Part shown: positions 8,996-17,963 of the stretch, piece by piece | How positions within the stretch are numbered: position 1 is the first letter of the stretch | How the letters are laid out: every line of letters begins with the position of its first letter | Source of the DNA: JANQRZ01 sp965214485 | Lineage (GTDB): Bacteria > Bacteroidota > Rhodothermia > Rhodothermales > JANQRZ01 | Assembly: GCA_965214485.1 (NCBI GenBank) | Contig: CBDCBW010000016.1 | Location: 62,001-126,000, forward strand | Length of the DNA stretch: 64,000 nt | Direction of reading: 5' to 3' | Made by a program: the position numbers and the translations under genes | Notes under the pieces: model-generated | What the model was told of the DNA's origin: nothing | Database searches by the model: none | Seen by the model: only the letters and a program-made list of their open reading frames with translations

Positions 8996-10038
8996 CGGTG
9001 GCTGGGCGACTCAGCGGTTGAGCGGTGGGGGGGCTGAGGGGCGCGGCCGAGTGCGGACCGCTGGGCGGTTTGCACGCCCGCGCCTCCACGCCTCTGGGCT
9101 CCCGAGCGCTCGTCCGCTCCTGAGCGCTCGTCCGCTCCCGAACGCTCGTCCGCCCCTGAACGCTCCTCCGCTCCCAGGTGCAGCACCTGCGCCATCGCCC
9201 GCGCGCCCTCGACGAGGCGGGGGCCGGGGCGGAGCAGCAGGTCGGGGTCGAGGCTGTAGACCCGGCCCGCGGCGACGGCGGGCACGGCGGCGAGCGCCGG
9301 GTGGAGCTCGACAAGCCGCCCCACGTCGTACTCCGGCCCCCACCCGCCGACGATGACCTCCGGCGCGGCCTCCAGCACGAACTCCTCCGACAGCGTGACG
9401 GCCTCGCCCTCGAACTCCGCCGTCACGCTCTCGCCGCCGGCGACCGCGATGAGCTGCTGCGTGTACGACGCCCCGCCGAAGGCGAACAGCGTCTCGTCGC
9501 CGATCAGCAGCAGCGTCCGGGGCCGGGGGCGGCCCTCGGTGCGCGCGGCGAGGCTCTCGCGCTCCACCCTCAAGGTCTCGGCGGCGGCCTCGGCCTCGGC
9601 CTCGCTCCCGACGAGCAGGCCGATCCGGCGGACCGCGCGGGGCACGTCGCCCAGCGCGTCGAACGAGAAGAAGTAGGTCGGCACGCCGATGGCGGCGAGG
9701 GCGCGGGCGTCGTCCGGGCTGTTGATCTCGGCGGTGGCGAGGACGAGGTCGGGCTGGAGGGCGACGATGGCCTCGGCGTCCAGCGGGTACGTCCCGAAGC
9801 GCGGGAGCGAATCGACGCCGGGCGGGTAGTCGTCCGCCTGGCTCGCCCCGACGAGGGCCGCCCCGCCGCCCGCCGCGAAGAGCAGCTCCGTGAGGTTCGG
9901 CGCGAGCGTCAGAACCCGTTTGGCGGGCAGGTCCACCTCCACGGCGCGCCCGAGGTCGTCGCGCAGATCGGACCGGGACGCGCCGCGCTCGGCGCACCCG
10001 GCGAGGAGGAGAAGCGCGAGGCAAGCGAGGAGACGCAT
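8992..10038 (-). CDS. Periplasmic-binding lipoprotein of a BtuF/FepB-like importer, with repetitive C-terminal tail
   Basis: A 348-residue lipoprotein: the signal sequence MRLLACLALLLLAGC ends in a LAGC lipobox. The body has BtuF-type features (DDLGRAVEVDLPAKRVLTLAPNLTELLFA, PDLVLATAEIN, IVGGWGPEYD), so it captures a chelate such as a siderophore or cobalamin for the downstream permease. I start at the ATG at 10038, just before the signal peptide; the frame extends to 10374 without likeness. The last ~60 residues are unusual: a 6-residue unit GADERS is repeated four times, encoded by 18-bp tandem repeats at about 9101-9175, then a basic low-complexity tail. A TACCTTCC box lies 24 bp upstream of the start. 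Confidence 0.85.
   Translation of the reverse strand: MRLLACLALLLLAGCAERGASRSDLRDDLGRAVEVDLPAKRVLTLAPNLTELLFAAGGGAALVGASQADDYPPGVDSLPRFGTYPLDAEAIVALQPDLVLATAEINSPDDARALAAIGVPTYFFSFDALGDVPRAVRRIGLLVGSEAEAEAAAETLRVERESLAARTEGRPRPRTLLLIGDETLFAFGGASYTQQLIAVAGGESVTAEFEGEAVTLSEEFVLEAAPEVIVGGWGPEYDVGRLVELHPALAAVPAVAAGRVYSLDPDLLLRPGPRLVEGARAMAQVLHLGAEERSGADERSGADERSGADERSGAQRRGGAGVQTAQRSALGRAPQPPHRSTAESPSHR
9101..9175. repeat. 18-bp tandem repeat within the binding-protein gene
   Basis: About four copies of an 18-bp unit (CCGAGCGCTCGTCCGCTC-like on the plus strand) lie in frame near the 3' end of the binding-protein gene and encode repeated GADERS. Copies differ by one or two bases. Confidence 0.8.
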
Positions 10039-10116
10039 CGGGGCGGGGGCAGGGAGAGCACGGAAGGTACTGCGCCGGGAGTCGGGAGTCGGGAGAAACG
10101 GAGCGAGGGACGAGGC

Positions 10117-10171
10117 CGCCGACTGCTGCCCTTCGCCGACTGCTGCCCTTCGCCGACTGCTGCTCTTCGCC
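10117..10171. repeat. 17-bp tandem repeat upstream of the lipid kinase gene
   Basis: Three copies of a 17-bp unit (GCCGACTGCTGCCCTTC, last copy with one change) lie in the 211-bp gap between the divergent binding-protein and lipid-kinase genes. Apart from this and a TACCTTCC box (10069-10062, minus strand) nothing else is recognised in the gap. Confidence 0.75.
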
Positions 10172-10249
10172 GGGGGCTCCGGCCTGGCGGCCCCGCCGTC
10201 CGCGGCCGACGGCTGCTCCGTAGCTTCGGCTCGGCTCGCTTCCCGCCTC

Positions 10250-11212
10250 ATGCCCATCCGCTCGCTCGCTGTCATCCTCAACCCGGCTGCCGGGAACCGC
10301 CGCGCCGGGCAGGCGCGGGCGCGCTTGGAGGCCGCGCTGGAGGCCACCGGCGTCCCGTTCGAGATCGTCGTCACCGAGCGCCCGAACCACGCCTCGGCGC
10401 TCGCCCGCCGCGCCGCAGCCTACGCCGACGCCGTCGTGGCCGCCGGGGGGGACGGGACCGTGCACGAGGTGGCGGCAGGGCTGCTCGGTGCCGACCGCGC
10501 GGCGCTCGGGGTGATCCCGCTCGGCACGGGCAACGACTTCGCGGACGTGCTCGGCCTCCCGAAGCGGACGCCGGACGCCGTGCGCGCCCTCCTCGCGGCC
10601 GAGGCGGTGCCGACCGACGGCGGGACCGTCCGCTGGCGCGAGGCCGGCGATGGGCGCTGGCACGAGGCCGTCTTCATCAACGCCGTCGGGATCGGGTTCG
10701 ACGCGCTCGTGGCGGCCGAGGCCGAGCGGACGAAGTGGCTGCGCGGCGTCTCGGGCTACGCCGCCGCCGTCCTCCGCACGCTGCGGCGGTGGACGCAGCC
10801 CACCGTCGAGGCCCGGAGCCTCGGTCCGGGCGGGGCGTGGCGCGAGGTCTACCGCGGGCCGCTCTTCCTCGCCGCCGTCGGCAACGGCACCTCCGTCGGC
10901 GGCGGCTTCCGGCTCACCCCGGAGGCCCGCCTCGACGACGGCCTGCTCGACCTGTGCCTCGTCGCCGGGCCGCTCGCGCTGCGGCGCATCCTCCGCCTTA
11001 TGCCGAGGGCGTTCCGGGGCCACCACCTCGGCGAGCCCGAGGTCACCGCCGAGCGCATCCGCCGCTTCTCGCTCCGCACCGAGCACGGCGTCCCGGTCCA
11101 CCTCGACGGCGAGGTCCTGACGAGGTCGGCCGTCGAAGTGACGGTGGCCGTGCAGCCCGGCGCGTTCCGAGTGCTCCGCCCGGTGGGTGGGGGTAATACC
11201 AAGTCCGGCTGA
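10250..11212 (+). CDS. Diacylglycerol/lipid kinase family protein (YegS/DagK-like)
   Basis: A 320-residue lipid kinase of the DAGK catalytic family. The start SLAVILNPAAGNRRAG is the family N-terminus, the nucleotide-binding GGDGTVHEVAAGL lies near residue 65, followed by LGVIPLGTGNDFA and FINAVGIGFDALV, and a C-terminal beta-sandwich with GNGTSVGGGFRLTPEARLDDGLLD. It is expected to phosphorylate diacylglycerol or a related membrane lipid at the cytoplasmic face. The ATG at 10250 is chosen because it opens the domain directly; the frame is open further up through repeat DNA. No Shine-Dalgarno is seen. It stands alone, convergent with the next gene. Confidence 0.9.
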   Translation: MPIRSLAVILNPAAGNRRAGQARARLEAALEATGVPFEIVVTERPNHASALARRAAAYADAVVAAGGDGTVHEVAAGLLGADRAALGVIPLGTGNDFADVLGLPKRTPDAVRALLAAEAVPTDGGTVRWREAGDGRWHEAVFINAVGIGFDALVAAEAERTKWLRGVSGYAAAVLRTLRRWTQPTVEARSLGPGGAWREVYRGPLFLAAVGNGTSVGGGFRLTPEARLDDGLLDLCLVAGPLALRRILRLMPRAFRGHHLGEPEVTAERIRRFSLRTEHGVPVHLDGEVLTRSAVEVTVAVQPGAFRVLRPVGGGNTKSG

Positions 11213-11276
11213 AGTGAATCAGTCGAACGGCCGTTCTCCCTGCCTTCGTGTCCCTACACGCCGGCCCCCCTTGCTC

Positions 11277-12323
11277 TCATCCCGCCGTTTTGCCTCGTCG
11301 CTGCGCGGCGGCGCGGAGGTCGCCGAGGCCGGAGCCCTGCAGGAAGAGCGAGAGGAACCCCACGACGGCGTAGAGCACGAGCTGCGCCGCGTGCGAGAGC
11401 ACGGCGTAGGCCGTCGCCAGCGGCGAGGCGACGGCGAACAGCCCTTCGAGCGTGCGGATCGTGACGTAGTGGTACGACCCGATCCCGCCCGGCGACGGCA
11501 CCGCAACCCCGACGGCCCCGACGATGAGCAGCACCCACGCCCCGCCCAGGTCGATCCCGGTGATGCCGAGCATCGGGAGCGGGAGGTAGGCCATGAAAAG
11601 GTAGCACGCCCAAATCGCCACCGTCGTGAGCAAGATGGCTAGGCGGCGGGGCGCGTGGAGGACCGAGACCAGGCCCTGTTTGAACGAGCGGAGCGTCGAG
11701 GTCACGCGCGCCGCTAGGCCCTCGGCCCGCGCCCCCCGGCGGAGCACGGCGAGGAAGATCGCGCCGAGGCCCAGCGTGACGAGGACCGCGCTCGTCAGGA
11801 TGATCCACCACGCGACCGGCGGCTCGCGCAGGAACGCCGCCGCCGGCTCGAAGAGCGGGGCGAGGCCCGCCATCTCGTCGGCCATCAGCACGAACGCCGC
11901 GAGGATGCCGAGCGCCAGCGTCAGCACGTCCACGATCCGCTCGACGACCACGGTGCCGAGGACGCCCGAGAACCCCAGCCGCGTCCGGGTCGCGAGGTTC
12001 GCCGTGCGCACGACCTCGCCGAGGCGCGGCGCGGCGTAGTTGACCATGTACCCGATCATCAGCGAGTAGAACGCGATCCGAAGCCCGAGCGGCCGGCGGT
12101 CGGCGTCGGGGAGGGCCTCCAGCAGCATCACCCAGCGCCACGCCCGCAGCACGTGCGAGCCCAGCGTGACGGCCGCCATCGGCACGAGGTACCAGTAGTT
12201 GGCGTCGGCGAGGGCGCGTCCGAGCGCGGCGAAGTCTACGTTGCGCAGCGCGAGGTAGAGCAGCCCGCCGCCGAGGAGGAAGGAGCCGGCCTGAACGAGG
12301 ATGGTCTTGACGCGGGGCGGCAC
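11277..12323 (-). CDS. LPG synthase TM-region / UPF0104 flippase-like membrane protein
   Basis: A 348-residue integral membrane protein with about eight hydrophobic segments, matching the lysylphosphatidylglycerol-synthase transmembrane family. Signatures are the LLYLALRNVDFAALGRALADANYWYL N-terminal stretch, SHVLRAWRWVMLLEAL, then NYAAPRLGEVVRTANLATR and VVVERIVDVLTLALG, and a C-terminal PSPGGIGSYHYVTIRTLEGLF loop. Members are found beside lipid or cell-envelope polysaccharide genes and are thought to move lipids or prenyl-linked sugars; here no catalytic aminoacyl-transferase domain is attached. It could work with the convergent lipid kinase, but there is no operon link. Confidence 0.8.
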   Translation of the reverse strand: MPPRVKTILVQAGSFLLGGGLLYLALRNVDFAALGRALADANYWYLVPMAAVTLGSHVLRAWRWVMLLEALPDADRRPLGLRIAFYSLMIGYMVNYAAPRLGEVVRTANLATRTRLGFSGVLGTVVVERIVDVLTLALGILAAFVLMADEMAGLAPLFEPAAAFLREPPVAWWIILTSAVLVTLGLGAIFLAVLRRGARAEGLAARVTSTLRSFKQGLVSVLHAPRRLAILLTTVAIWACYLFMAYLPLPMLGITGIDLGGAWVLLIVGAVGVAVPSPGGIGSYHYVTIRTLEGLFAVASPLATAYAVLSHAAQLVLYAVVGFLSLFLQGSGLGDLRAAAQRRGKTAG

Positions 12324-12346
12324 GGGCGGCGGGGCGGGTGAGCCCG

Positions 12347-12354
12347 CAAAGCTA
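12347..12354 (-). promoter_or_regulatory. Candidate -7 promoter box TAGCTTTG
   Basis: An exact match to the Bacteroidota -7 consensus TAnnTTTG on the minus strand, 24 bp upstream of the ATG at 12323. No clear -33 TTTG partner is visible, so the support is motif plus position only. Confidence 0.3.
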
Positions 12355-12460
12355 CGCCCGCCGCCCCGGAGGTTGCGCGCCGGTCCCCGGTGCCGTATCG
12401 TTTAGCAGTTAGACTATCCGCATACAGATTCCTCTCTTACCGCCCGTAGCCCGCTCAGCC

Positions 12461-15388
12461 ATGACACGCCGCCTCGCGCTCGCCTTCTTCCTTGCCCTCC
12501 CGGCACTCGCGCTCGCACAGCCGTCCGGCGAGTGGACCGGGACCTTCGCCCTCCCCAGCATTGATGGCTTACCCGATGCCGTTCTTCAGGTCGGCGACGT
12601 GCTCTACGTCGGAGGCCGTTTCGGCTATGCCGGGCCACACCCAGCGTCGGGCTTCGCGGCCTATGACTTGGCCGCCCAAGAGTGGTCCGTACCAGGGCAA
12701 CTCGGCGAAGGCTACGGGCCGACGGTCCGGGCTATCGCCCTCGCACCGGACGGGTCGCTCTACCTCGGCGGTGAGTTTGACGAGGCGGGCGGTGTCTCAA
12801 CATCCAACATCGCGCGCTACGACTCGGCGACGGGCCAGTGGTCCGCTCTCGGCAACGGCATCGAGGGTGCCGTGTATGCTCTCGCAATCGGACCGGACGG
12901 GGCGCTCTGGGTCGGCGGCAGGTTCGGCTCGGCGAGCGGGGTGCCGGTGCGCAACCTCGCCCGGTGGGACGGCTCAGCGTGGAGCAACCCCGGCGACGTG
13001 GGGAGCCAGTCCAGCCAGGTCAACGCGCTCGCTTTCGGTGGAGACGTGCTCTACGTCGGCGGGGAGTTCAATATCGCCGGTGGGGTCGAGACGGAAGGCG
13101 TCGCTCAGTACGACACCGCGACCGACACATGGGCAGAGCTAGGGCGAGGTCTCGACGGAGGGGGAGTCACGTCCTTCGTCTTCGGTGGAGGGCAGCTCTT
13201 CGTCGGGGGGTGGTACAGCCGAGTGGTCCAGTCCGACGGAAGCGTGCTCACCGCAAGGCGCTTCGCGCGGTGGGACCCACAGACGGAACGCTGGTCGGCC
13301 CTCCCCGGAGGGTCAGGCTATGGCGACACCCTCGTCGCCGGTCCCGATGGAGCGCTTTGGGCGGCTGGCTACTCAGGCCTCGAGCGCTGGGACGGGCAGG
13401 CGTGGACGCTCGTGAGCAATGCCCCCATCATCAGCGGGATATCCGGCATCCTAGCCCCACAGGTCTTGGTCGGAGCGGACCGGCTCTACTACAGCTTCGT
13501 TGGGCAGGTGGCTTCGGATGCTGCCTACCTCCACAATATGTTCTATTCCTACGACCCCTTCGCCGACGTTTGGGGCGTCCTCGGGGGCGAAGACACCGAC
13601 GGCGTGACCGACGACGTGACGGCCTTCGCCTCGACGCCGGACGGCGGGGTCTACGCCGGAGGCATCTTCCGCTTCGCGGGCCCCCACCGCGCCGACCGCG
13701 TCGCCTATTTCGACGGCGAGACGTGGTTCCCGCTCGGGCAGGGCGTTGATGAGCAGGTCGATGCGCTTCTCTCGGCCCGCGACGGGAGCGTTTACGTCGG
13801 TGGGCGCTTCGGAGAAGCGGTGCAGGCGAATGGCACCGTCCTCCCGGCGGCGGGCATCGCACGCTGGAACCCAGCGGCGGAGCAGTGGACTGGGCTCGGC
13901 GGCGGACTGGGGCTGGAGGCGGAAGCCTTCGGGCGCGCCTATGCTCTCGCCGAGGGTCCCGATGGGAGCGTCTACGTTGGCGGGCCCTTCAGCGGTGTTC
14001 GCCAGCCGGACGGCACGTTCCTTACGTCACCCAGGTTCGCGCGGTGGGACGGAGCGCAATGGGTAGGGGTCCCTCCACCAGGCATCGGCTCGGTCTATGC
14101 GCTCGCCTTCGACGCGGCAGGTGCGCTCTACGCCGCCAGCCGCAATGCCGTGGCGCGGCTCGATCCGCAGACGGCGCAGTGGACCACGCTGCGGACCTGG
14201 ACCCGGGGCAGCCAAACCCGCGGCGGCCCCTTCTTCGATACAGGGTGTGACTTGGAGATCATCGGCGATCCAATGGCGGGCGGTGTGCTCTATGCCGCGC
14301 TCGACGGGGAGGGCCTGTGGCAGTGGGAAGGCGATGTCTGGACCCAACTCGATGACGCGAATGCCCGTGCCCTCGCCCGCGACGGCGACCCCCGCACAGG
14401 CGGTACGCTCTACGTCGGCGGCAACAGGTACCGGGGCTTCCGGCAGTGGGATGGGGTGGCGATCGCTGAGATCACCTCGGGGAGCCTCATCAGCGTCTTC
14501 GCCCTCGACCAAGCAACCGACACCCCGGCAGGGCGGACGGGCATTTGGGTCGGCGGCGAGTTCGACTACGCCGGAGGCGAGCCCTCGGTGTGCATCGCGC
14601 GCTGGGAGACGAACGCGGCCGGAGGCGACGTAACGATCACGCTCGGCGCGCCCTCCGAGCCGGTCGTGGTTCCCGCCGAGGGCGGGTCCTTCCCCTTCGC
14701 TCTCGCCCTCGTCAATTCGAGCGACGAGGCGCAGACGGTCGAGGTGTGGAGCGAGGCGACGTTCCCCGACGGCTCCGTCAAGCGGCCCGACGGACGGAAC
14801 GACCTGCTCGGCCCCGTCACCGTCACGCTCGCGCCGGGCGACACACTGGTGCGGCAACTCGTGCAGCAGGTCCCCGGCTCGATCCCGGCCGGCGACTACG
14901 TCTACACCGGCTACGCGGGCACCTTCCCCGACGGCACAGCGAGCAGCAGCTTCACCGGACGCAAGCTCGCCGATCCGGGCCGACGCGCCGGTGCGGGGCC
15001 CGAGCGCTGGCAGGTGACGGACGCCGCGACGGGCACGCCGGTCCTCGCGGGCGAGCACTGGAGCACCACAACCACGGCATCACCTTCGGCGCTCGGGTCG
15101 GCGGTGCCCACGTCGCTCGCGCTCTCGGCGGGCTACCCCAACCCCTTCCGCACGACGACCGAACTCGTGCTGGAGACGCCGTCACCCGTACAGGCACAAG
15201 CCGTCGCCTACGACGTGCTCGGGCGCGAGGTGGCGGTGCTGCTCGACGGTGAACTCGATGCCGGACGGCACACGCTCCGCTTCGAGGCGACCGGGGTCAG
15301 CGCGGGGGTCTACGTCATCCACGCCCGAGTCTTGTCCTCAAGTGGCACGGCGCAGACGTTCACGCAGAAGCTCACGCTGCTGCGCTGA
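12461..15388 (+). CDS. Large secreted repeat (beta-propeller-like) protein with T9SS sorting domain
   Basis: A 975-residue secreted protein. A signal peptide (MTRRLALAFFLALPALALAQ) is followed by some 15 copies of a roughly 45-55-residue repeat built on LYVGGxFxxAGG...NIARYD/RW...W..LG.G...V.ALA, the pattern of outer-surface propeller or Kelch-like proteins. A domain of about 100 residues with a different, Ig-like look (residues 725-830) precedes the C-terminal type IX sorting domain GYPNPF...AYDVLGREVAVLLDG...GVYVIHARV. Export to the cell surface is therefore expected; binding partner or enzymatic role is unknown. The following gene is a clear paralogue, so the pair arose by tandem duplication. 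Confidence 0.85.
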   Translation: MTRRLALAFFLALPALALAQPSGEWTGTFALPSIDGLPDAVLQVGDVLYVGGRFGYAGPHPASGFAAYDLAAQEWSVPGQLGEGYGPTVRAIALAPDGSLYLGGEFDEAGGVSTSNIARYDSATGQWSALGNGIEGAVYALAIGPDGALWVGGRFGSASGVPVRNLARWDGSAWSNPGDVGSQSSQVNALAFGGDVLYVGGEFNIAGGVETEGVAQYDTATDTWAELGRGLDGGGVTSFVFGGGQLFVGGWYSRVVQSDGSVLTARRFARWDPQTERWSALPGGSGYGDTLVAGPDGALWAAGYSGLERWDGQAWTLVSNAPIISGISGILAPQVLVGADRLYYSFVGQVASDAAYLHNMFYSYDPFADVWGVLGGEDTDGVTDDVTAFASTPDGGVYAGGIFRFAGPHRADRVAYFDGETWFPLGQGVDEQVDALLSARDGSVYVGGRFGEAVQANGTVLPAAGIARWNPAAEQWTGLGGGLGLEAEAFGRAYALAEGPDGSVYVGGPFSGVRQPDGTFLTSPRFARWDGAQWVGVPPPGIGSVYALAFDAAGALYAASRNAVARLDPQTAQWTTLRTWTRGSQTRGGPFFDTGCDLEIIGDPMAGGVLYAALDGEGLWQWEGDVWTQLDDANARALARDGDPRTGGTLYVGGNRYRGFRQWDGVAIAEITSGSLISVFALDQATDTPAGRTGIWVGGEFDYAGGEPSVCIARWETNAAGGDVTITLGAPSEPVVVPAEGGSFPFALALVNSSDEAQTVEVWSEATFPDGSVKRPDGRNDLLGPVTVTLAPGDTLVRQLVQQVPGSIPAGDYVYTGYAGTFPDGTASSSFTGRKLADPGRRAGAGPERWQVTDAATGTPVLAGEHWSTTTTASPSALGSAVPTSLALSAGYPNPFRTTTELVLETPSPVQAQAVAYDVLGREVAVLLDGELDAGRHTLRFEATGVSAGVYVIHARVLSSSGTAQTFTQKLTLLR

Positions 15389-15482
15389 GTCACGGTCCGA
15401 ACGGGCGGAGGGGGCTGGCGCGTGTCAGCGATATCCCCCTCTGCCTTCCTTTTGGTCACAGTAGCTCCTGCAGGGTACCTTC

Positions 15483-17555
15483 ATGCGATGCGCACGATTT
15501 CTACTCCTCCTGTCCCTTATGCTCTCGGTGCCGACCGCAGGGGCGCAGCCCACTGGGGAATGGGCCGCCGCCTTTGGGCTCCCCGGCGTGGCGGGCCCCG
15601 TCACTGCGCTCGCCGAGACCGACGACCGTCTTTACGTTGGTGGACAGTTTTTCTATGCCGGCAACGAGCTGGCGGTCAACATCGCCGCGTTTGAGAAAGC
15701 GACGGGGCAATGGACGGCGTTGGGGTATGTGATAGGCGAGGGGGTCAACGCACTGGCGGTAGACGCGGACGGCGTGGTCTACGTGGGGGGGCGCTTCGAC
15801 AGCGTAGCTGGGGTTCCGGCTGCTAACGTCGCTCGGTATGATCCCGTGGCGGGGGAGTGGGAACCGCTGGGGGCGGGTCTTGACGGAGAGGTGGCTGCAC
15901 TCGCCATTGGACCTGGCGGCTCGCTCTACGCCGGCGGGCGCTTCGAGCTAGCCGGGGGAAGCGCGTCGGGTATCGCCCGGTGGGATGGAACGAGGTGGAG
16001 CAGGATAGGAGACCTCGGGGAGAACTCGTCTGAGGGAGCTACCAGTCTCGCTTTTGATGGAGACGTGCTCTATGTCGGCGGGAGCTTCAGCATAGCCGGG
16101 GGGGTTCAGACAGAGAACATCGCCCGCTACGACCTCGCCACATCAGCGTGGTTTGGGCTGGGCGGCGGTGTGGACCGAGACGGTTTGTCGATAGTGGGGG
16201 TCGACGCCATCGCAGTCGGTGAGGACGGCGTCTACGCAGGGGGTACGTTTAGCGAAGCCCTTCAGCCGGACGGGAGCACACTCGCGGTCAACAACATCGC
16301 GCGGTGGGACCCGGAAATGGAAACGTGGAGCACTCTCGGCGAGGGAACCGAGTTTCTGCTGACCGCGCTCGCCTTCGGGCCCGACGGGGGGCTTTACGCG
16401 GGCGGCGAGTGGTCTGAGGACGTGCTTCGCCGCTGGGACGGTAAAGTGTGGACCCCGGTGGACCCCGGCCCCGCTGGGATTCACCCAGGGCGTCTGCCGC
16501 GCGCTCTTCTCAGCAGTTCCAACCGCCTCTACATCGGGTTTCTGGGCTACTTCTTCTTCGAGGGTAACAACCCCCAAGACTTCCTCTACACCTACGAACC
16601 TGATGCCGACCGGTGGGGCGTCCTCGGCAGCGACGCCACCGACGGCCTCTCCGATGACGTGTTCGCGCTGGAAACTAGCCCCGACGCAGAGGTCTATGCA
16701 GGCGGTACGTTCCGCTTCGCTGGCACCGAGCAGATAGACGTCATCGCGCGCTGGGACGGCACGGCGTGGAATCCACTCGGGCAGGGCGTCAGCCGCGTTT
16801 TCGAAGGCGTAGAGATCGGGCGCGTCGAAGCCCTGCTCTACCGGGATGATGGCCTCTACGTCGGGGGCCTCTTCGACGAGGCATTTCAGGCCGACGGCAC
16901 CCCCCTCGCCTCGAAGAGTGTCGCACGCTGGACCGGAGAGCAGTGGGAAGCACTCGGCGGTGGCCTTGCCCTCGGGACGGTCCGGGCACTCGCCGAGAAC
17001 GAGGACGGGACCGTCTACGTCGGCGGTCGTTTTCTGGAGGTCGTCCAGGGGGACGGCGAGCGGCTCGCCGTCGAGAGCCTCGCACGCTGGAACCCCGGCA
17101 CCGCGCGGTGGGAAGCTCCGCCGGAAGGCCACGACTTCGACGGCGTCTATTCCTTCGCAGTAGATGAGGCCGGAGCCCTTTACGTCGGCGGCTACCGGAC
17201 CGTCGATGGGACGGGGGAGTCGCGCGCGCGTGTCGTCCGGCTTGACCCGCAGACGGAGCAGTGGACCACGGTTCGAGAATGGGGAGAGCCGAGCAATCCC
17301 GCGTTCGGTGTCGAAGATCTCGCCGCAGTGGGTGATCCCACTAGTGACGGCGCGCTCTATGCTGCCGTCCTTGAGAGGGGCGTCTGGCGCTGGCAGGACG
17401 ATGTGTGGGAACGCCTGGAGGGTCCGGCGATTGCCTACTCGCTCGCGCTCAACGGCGACCCGGAAGCGGGCGGAGCGCTCTACGCGGGGGTGCTCGGTGG
17501 GGAACTCTTCAATCCTGCCCCTCCGTACCTCCAGCAGTGGGACGGTCGGGGGTGA
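15483..17555 (+). CDS. Paralogous secreted repeat protein, frame ends before its sorting domain
   Basis: A 690-residue paralogue of the gene just upstream, sharing the signal peptide (MRCARFLLLLSLMLSVPTAGAQ) and the LYVGGxF..AGG..NIARYD repeats throughout, including WGVLGSDATDGLSDDVFALE, which matches WGVLGGEDTDGVTDDVTAFA of the neighbour. The frame stops at LQQWDGRG. In the neighbour the same WDG site is followed by about 28 more residues and then IWVGGEFDYAGG; here VTLWIGGEFIGAAGQ and the sorting domain continue in another frame. The gap of roughly 80 nt relative to the paralogue, combined with a frame change, points to a deletion. Without the sorting domain the protein would be released or trapped in the periplasm. 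Confidence 0.75.
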   Translation: MRCARFLLLLSLMLSVPTAGAQPTGEWAAAFGLPGVAGPVTALAETDDRLYVGGQFFYAGNELAVNIAAFEKATGQWTALGYVIGEGVNALAVDADGVVYVGGRFDSVAGVPAANVARYDPVAGEWEPLGAGLDGEVAALAIGPGGSLYAGGRFELAGGSASGIARWDGTRWSRIGDLGENSSEGATSLAFDGDVLYVGGSFSIAGGVQTENIARYDLATSAWFGLGGGVDRDGLSIVGVDAIAVGEDGVYAGGTFSEALQPDGSTLAVNNIARWDPEMETWSTLGEGTEFLLTALAFGPDGGLYAGGEWSEDVLRRWDGKVWTPVDPGPAGIHPGRLPRALLSSSNRLYIGFLGYFFFEGNNPQDFLYTYEPDADRWGVLGSDATDGLSDDVFALETSPDAEVYAGGTFRFAGTEQIDVIARWDGTAWNPLGQGVSRVFEGVEIGRVEALLYRDDGLYVGGLFDEAFQADGTPLASKSVARWTGEQWEALGGGLALGTVRALAENEDGTVYVGGRFLEVVQGDGERLAVESLARWNPGTARWEAPPEGHDFDGVYSFAVDEAGALYVGGYRTVDGTGESRARVVRLDPQTEQWTTVREWGEPSNPAFGVEDLAAVGDPTSDGALYAAVLERGVWRWQDDVWERLEGPAIAYSLALNGDPEAGGALYAGVLGGELFNPAPPYLQQWDGRG

Positions 17556-17941
17556 CGCTGTGGATCGGAGGCGAGTTTATCGGAGCAGCGGGGCAACCGT
17601 CGTCGTGCATCGCGCGGTGGGAGACGGAGGCTTTCGGCACGGCAGCCGAGGACGAAGAGATAATGCCGGCCTCGCTGGATTTGGAAGCGTACCCGAACCC
17701 GTCCTCCGGGGCGATCACGGTACGCTTCCGCCTCGACGCGCCCGGCCCGGTTCGTCTCTCGGTCTACGACCTGCTCGGCCGCAAGGTCGCCGTGCTCACG
17801 GACGCCGTACAGACCTCCGGCACCCACGAGGTGCAGCTCGGCGTGGCAGGCCTTGCCGCCGGGGTCTACCTCGTGCGGCTGGAACGCGGCATCGGCACAT
17901 CGACGGAGGTGCTCACGCGGCGCGTAACATTGCTGGAGTAG
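17536..17941 (+). pseudogene. Out-of-frame 3' end of the repeat protein: last repeat plus T9SS sorting domain
   Basis: In the +2 frame relative to the main gene, starting just after the stop at 17555, the sequence reads VTLWIGGEFIGAAGQ, CIARWETEAFG and a complete sorting domain (AYPNPS, VYDLLGRKVAVLTDA, GVYLVRLERG, ending RRVTLLE). It is a faithful counterpart of residues ~700-975 of the upstream paralogue minus the Ig-like insert. A GTG at 17405 opens a frame but its first ~45 residues are a shadow of the main frame. Reading through would need one frameshift near 17540-17556, so this is either a real mutation, a phase-variable junction (GGTCGGGGGTGA has a G5 run) or a sequencing error. Confidence 0.7.
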
Positions 17942-17963
17942 CACTGCCGCTACGAGCGCAGGT

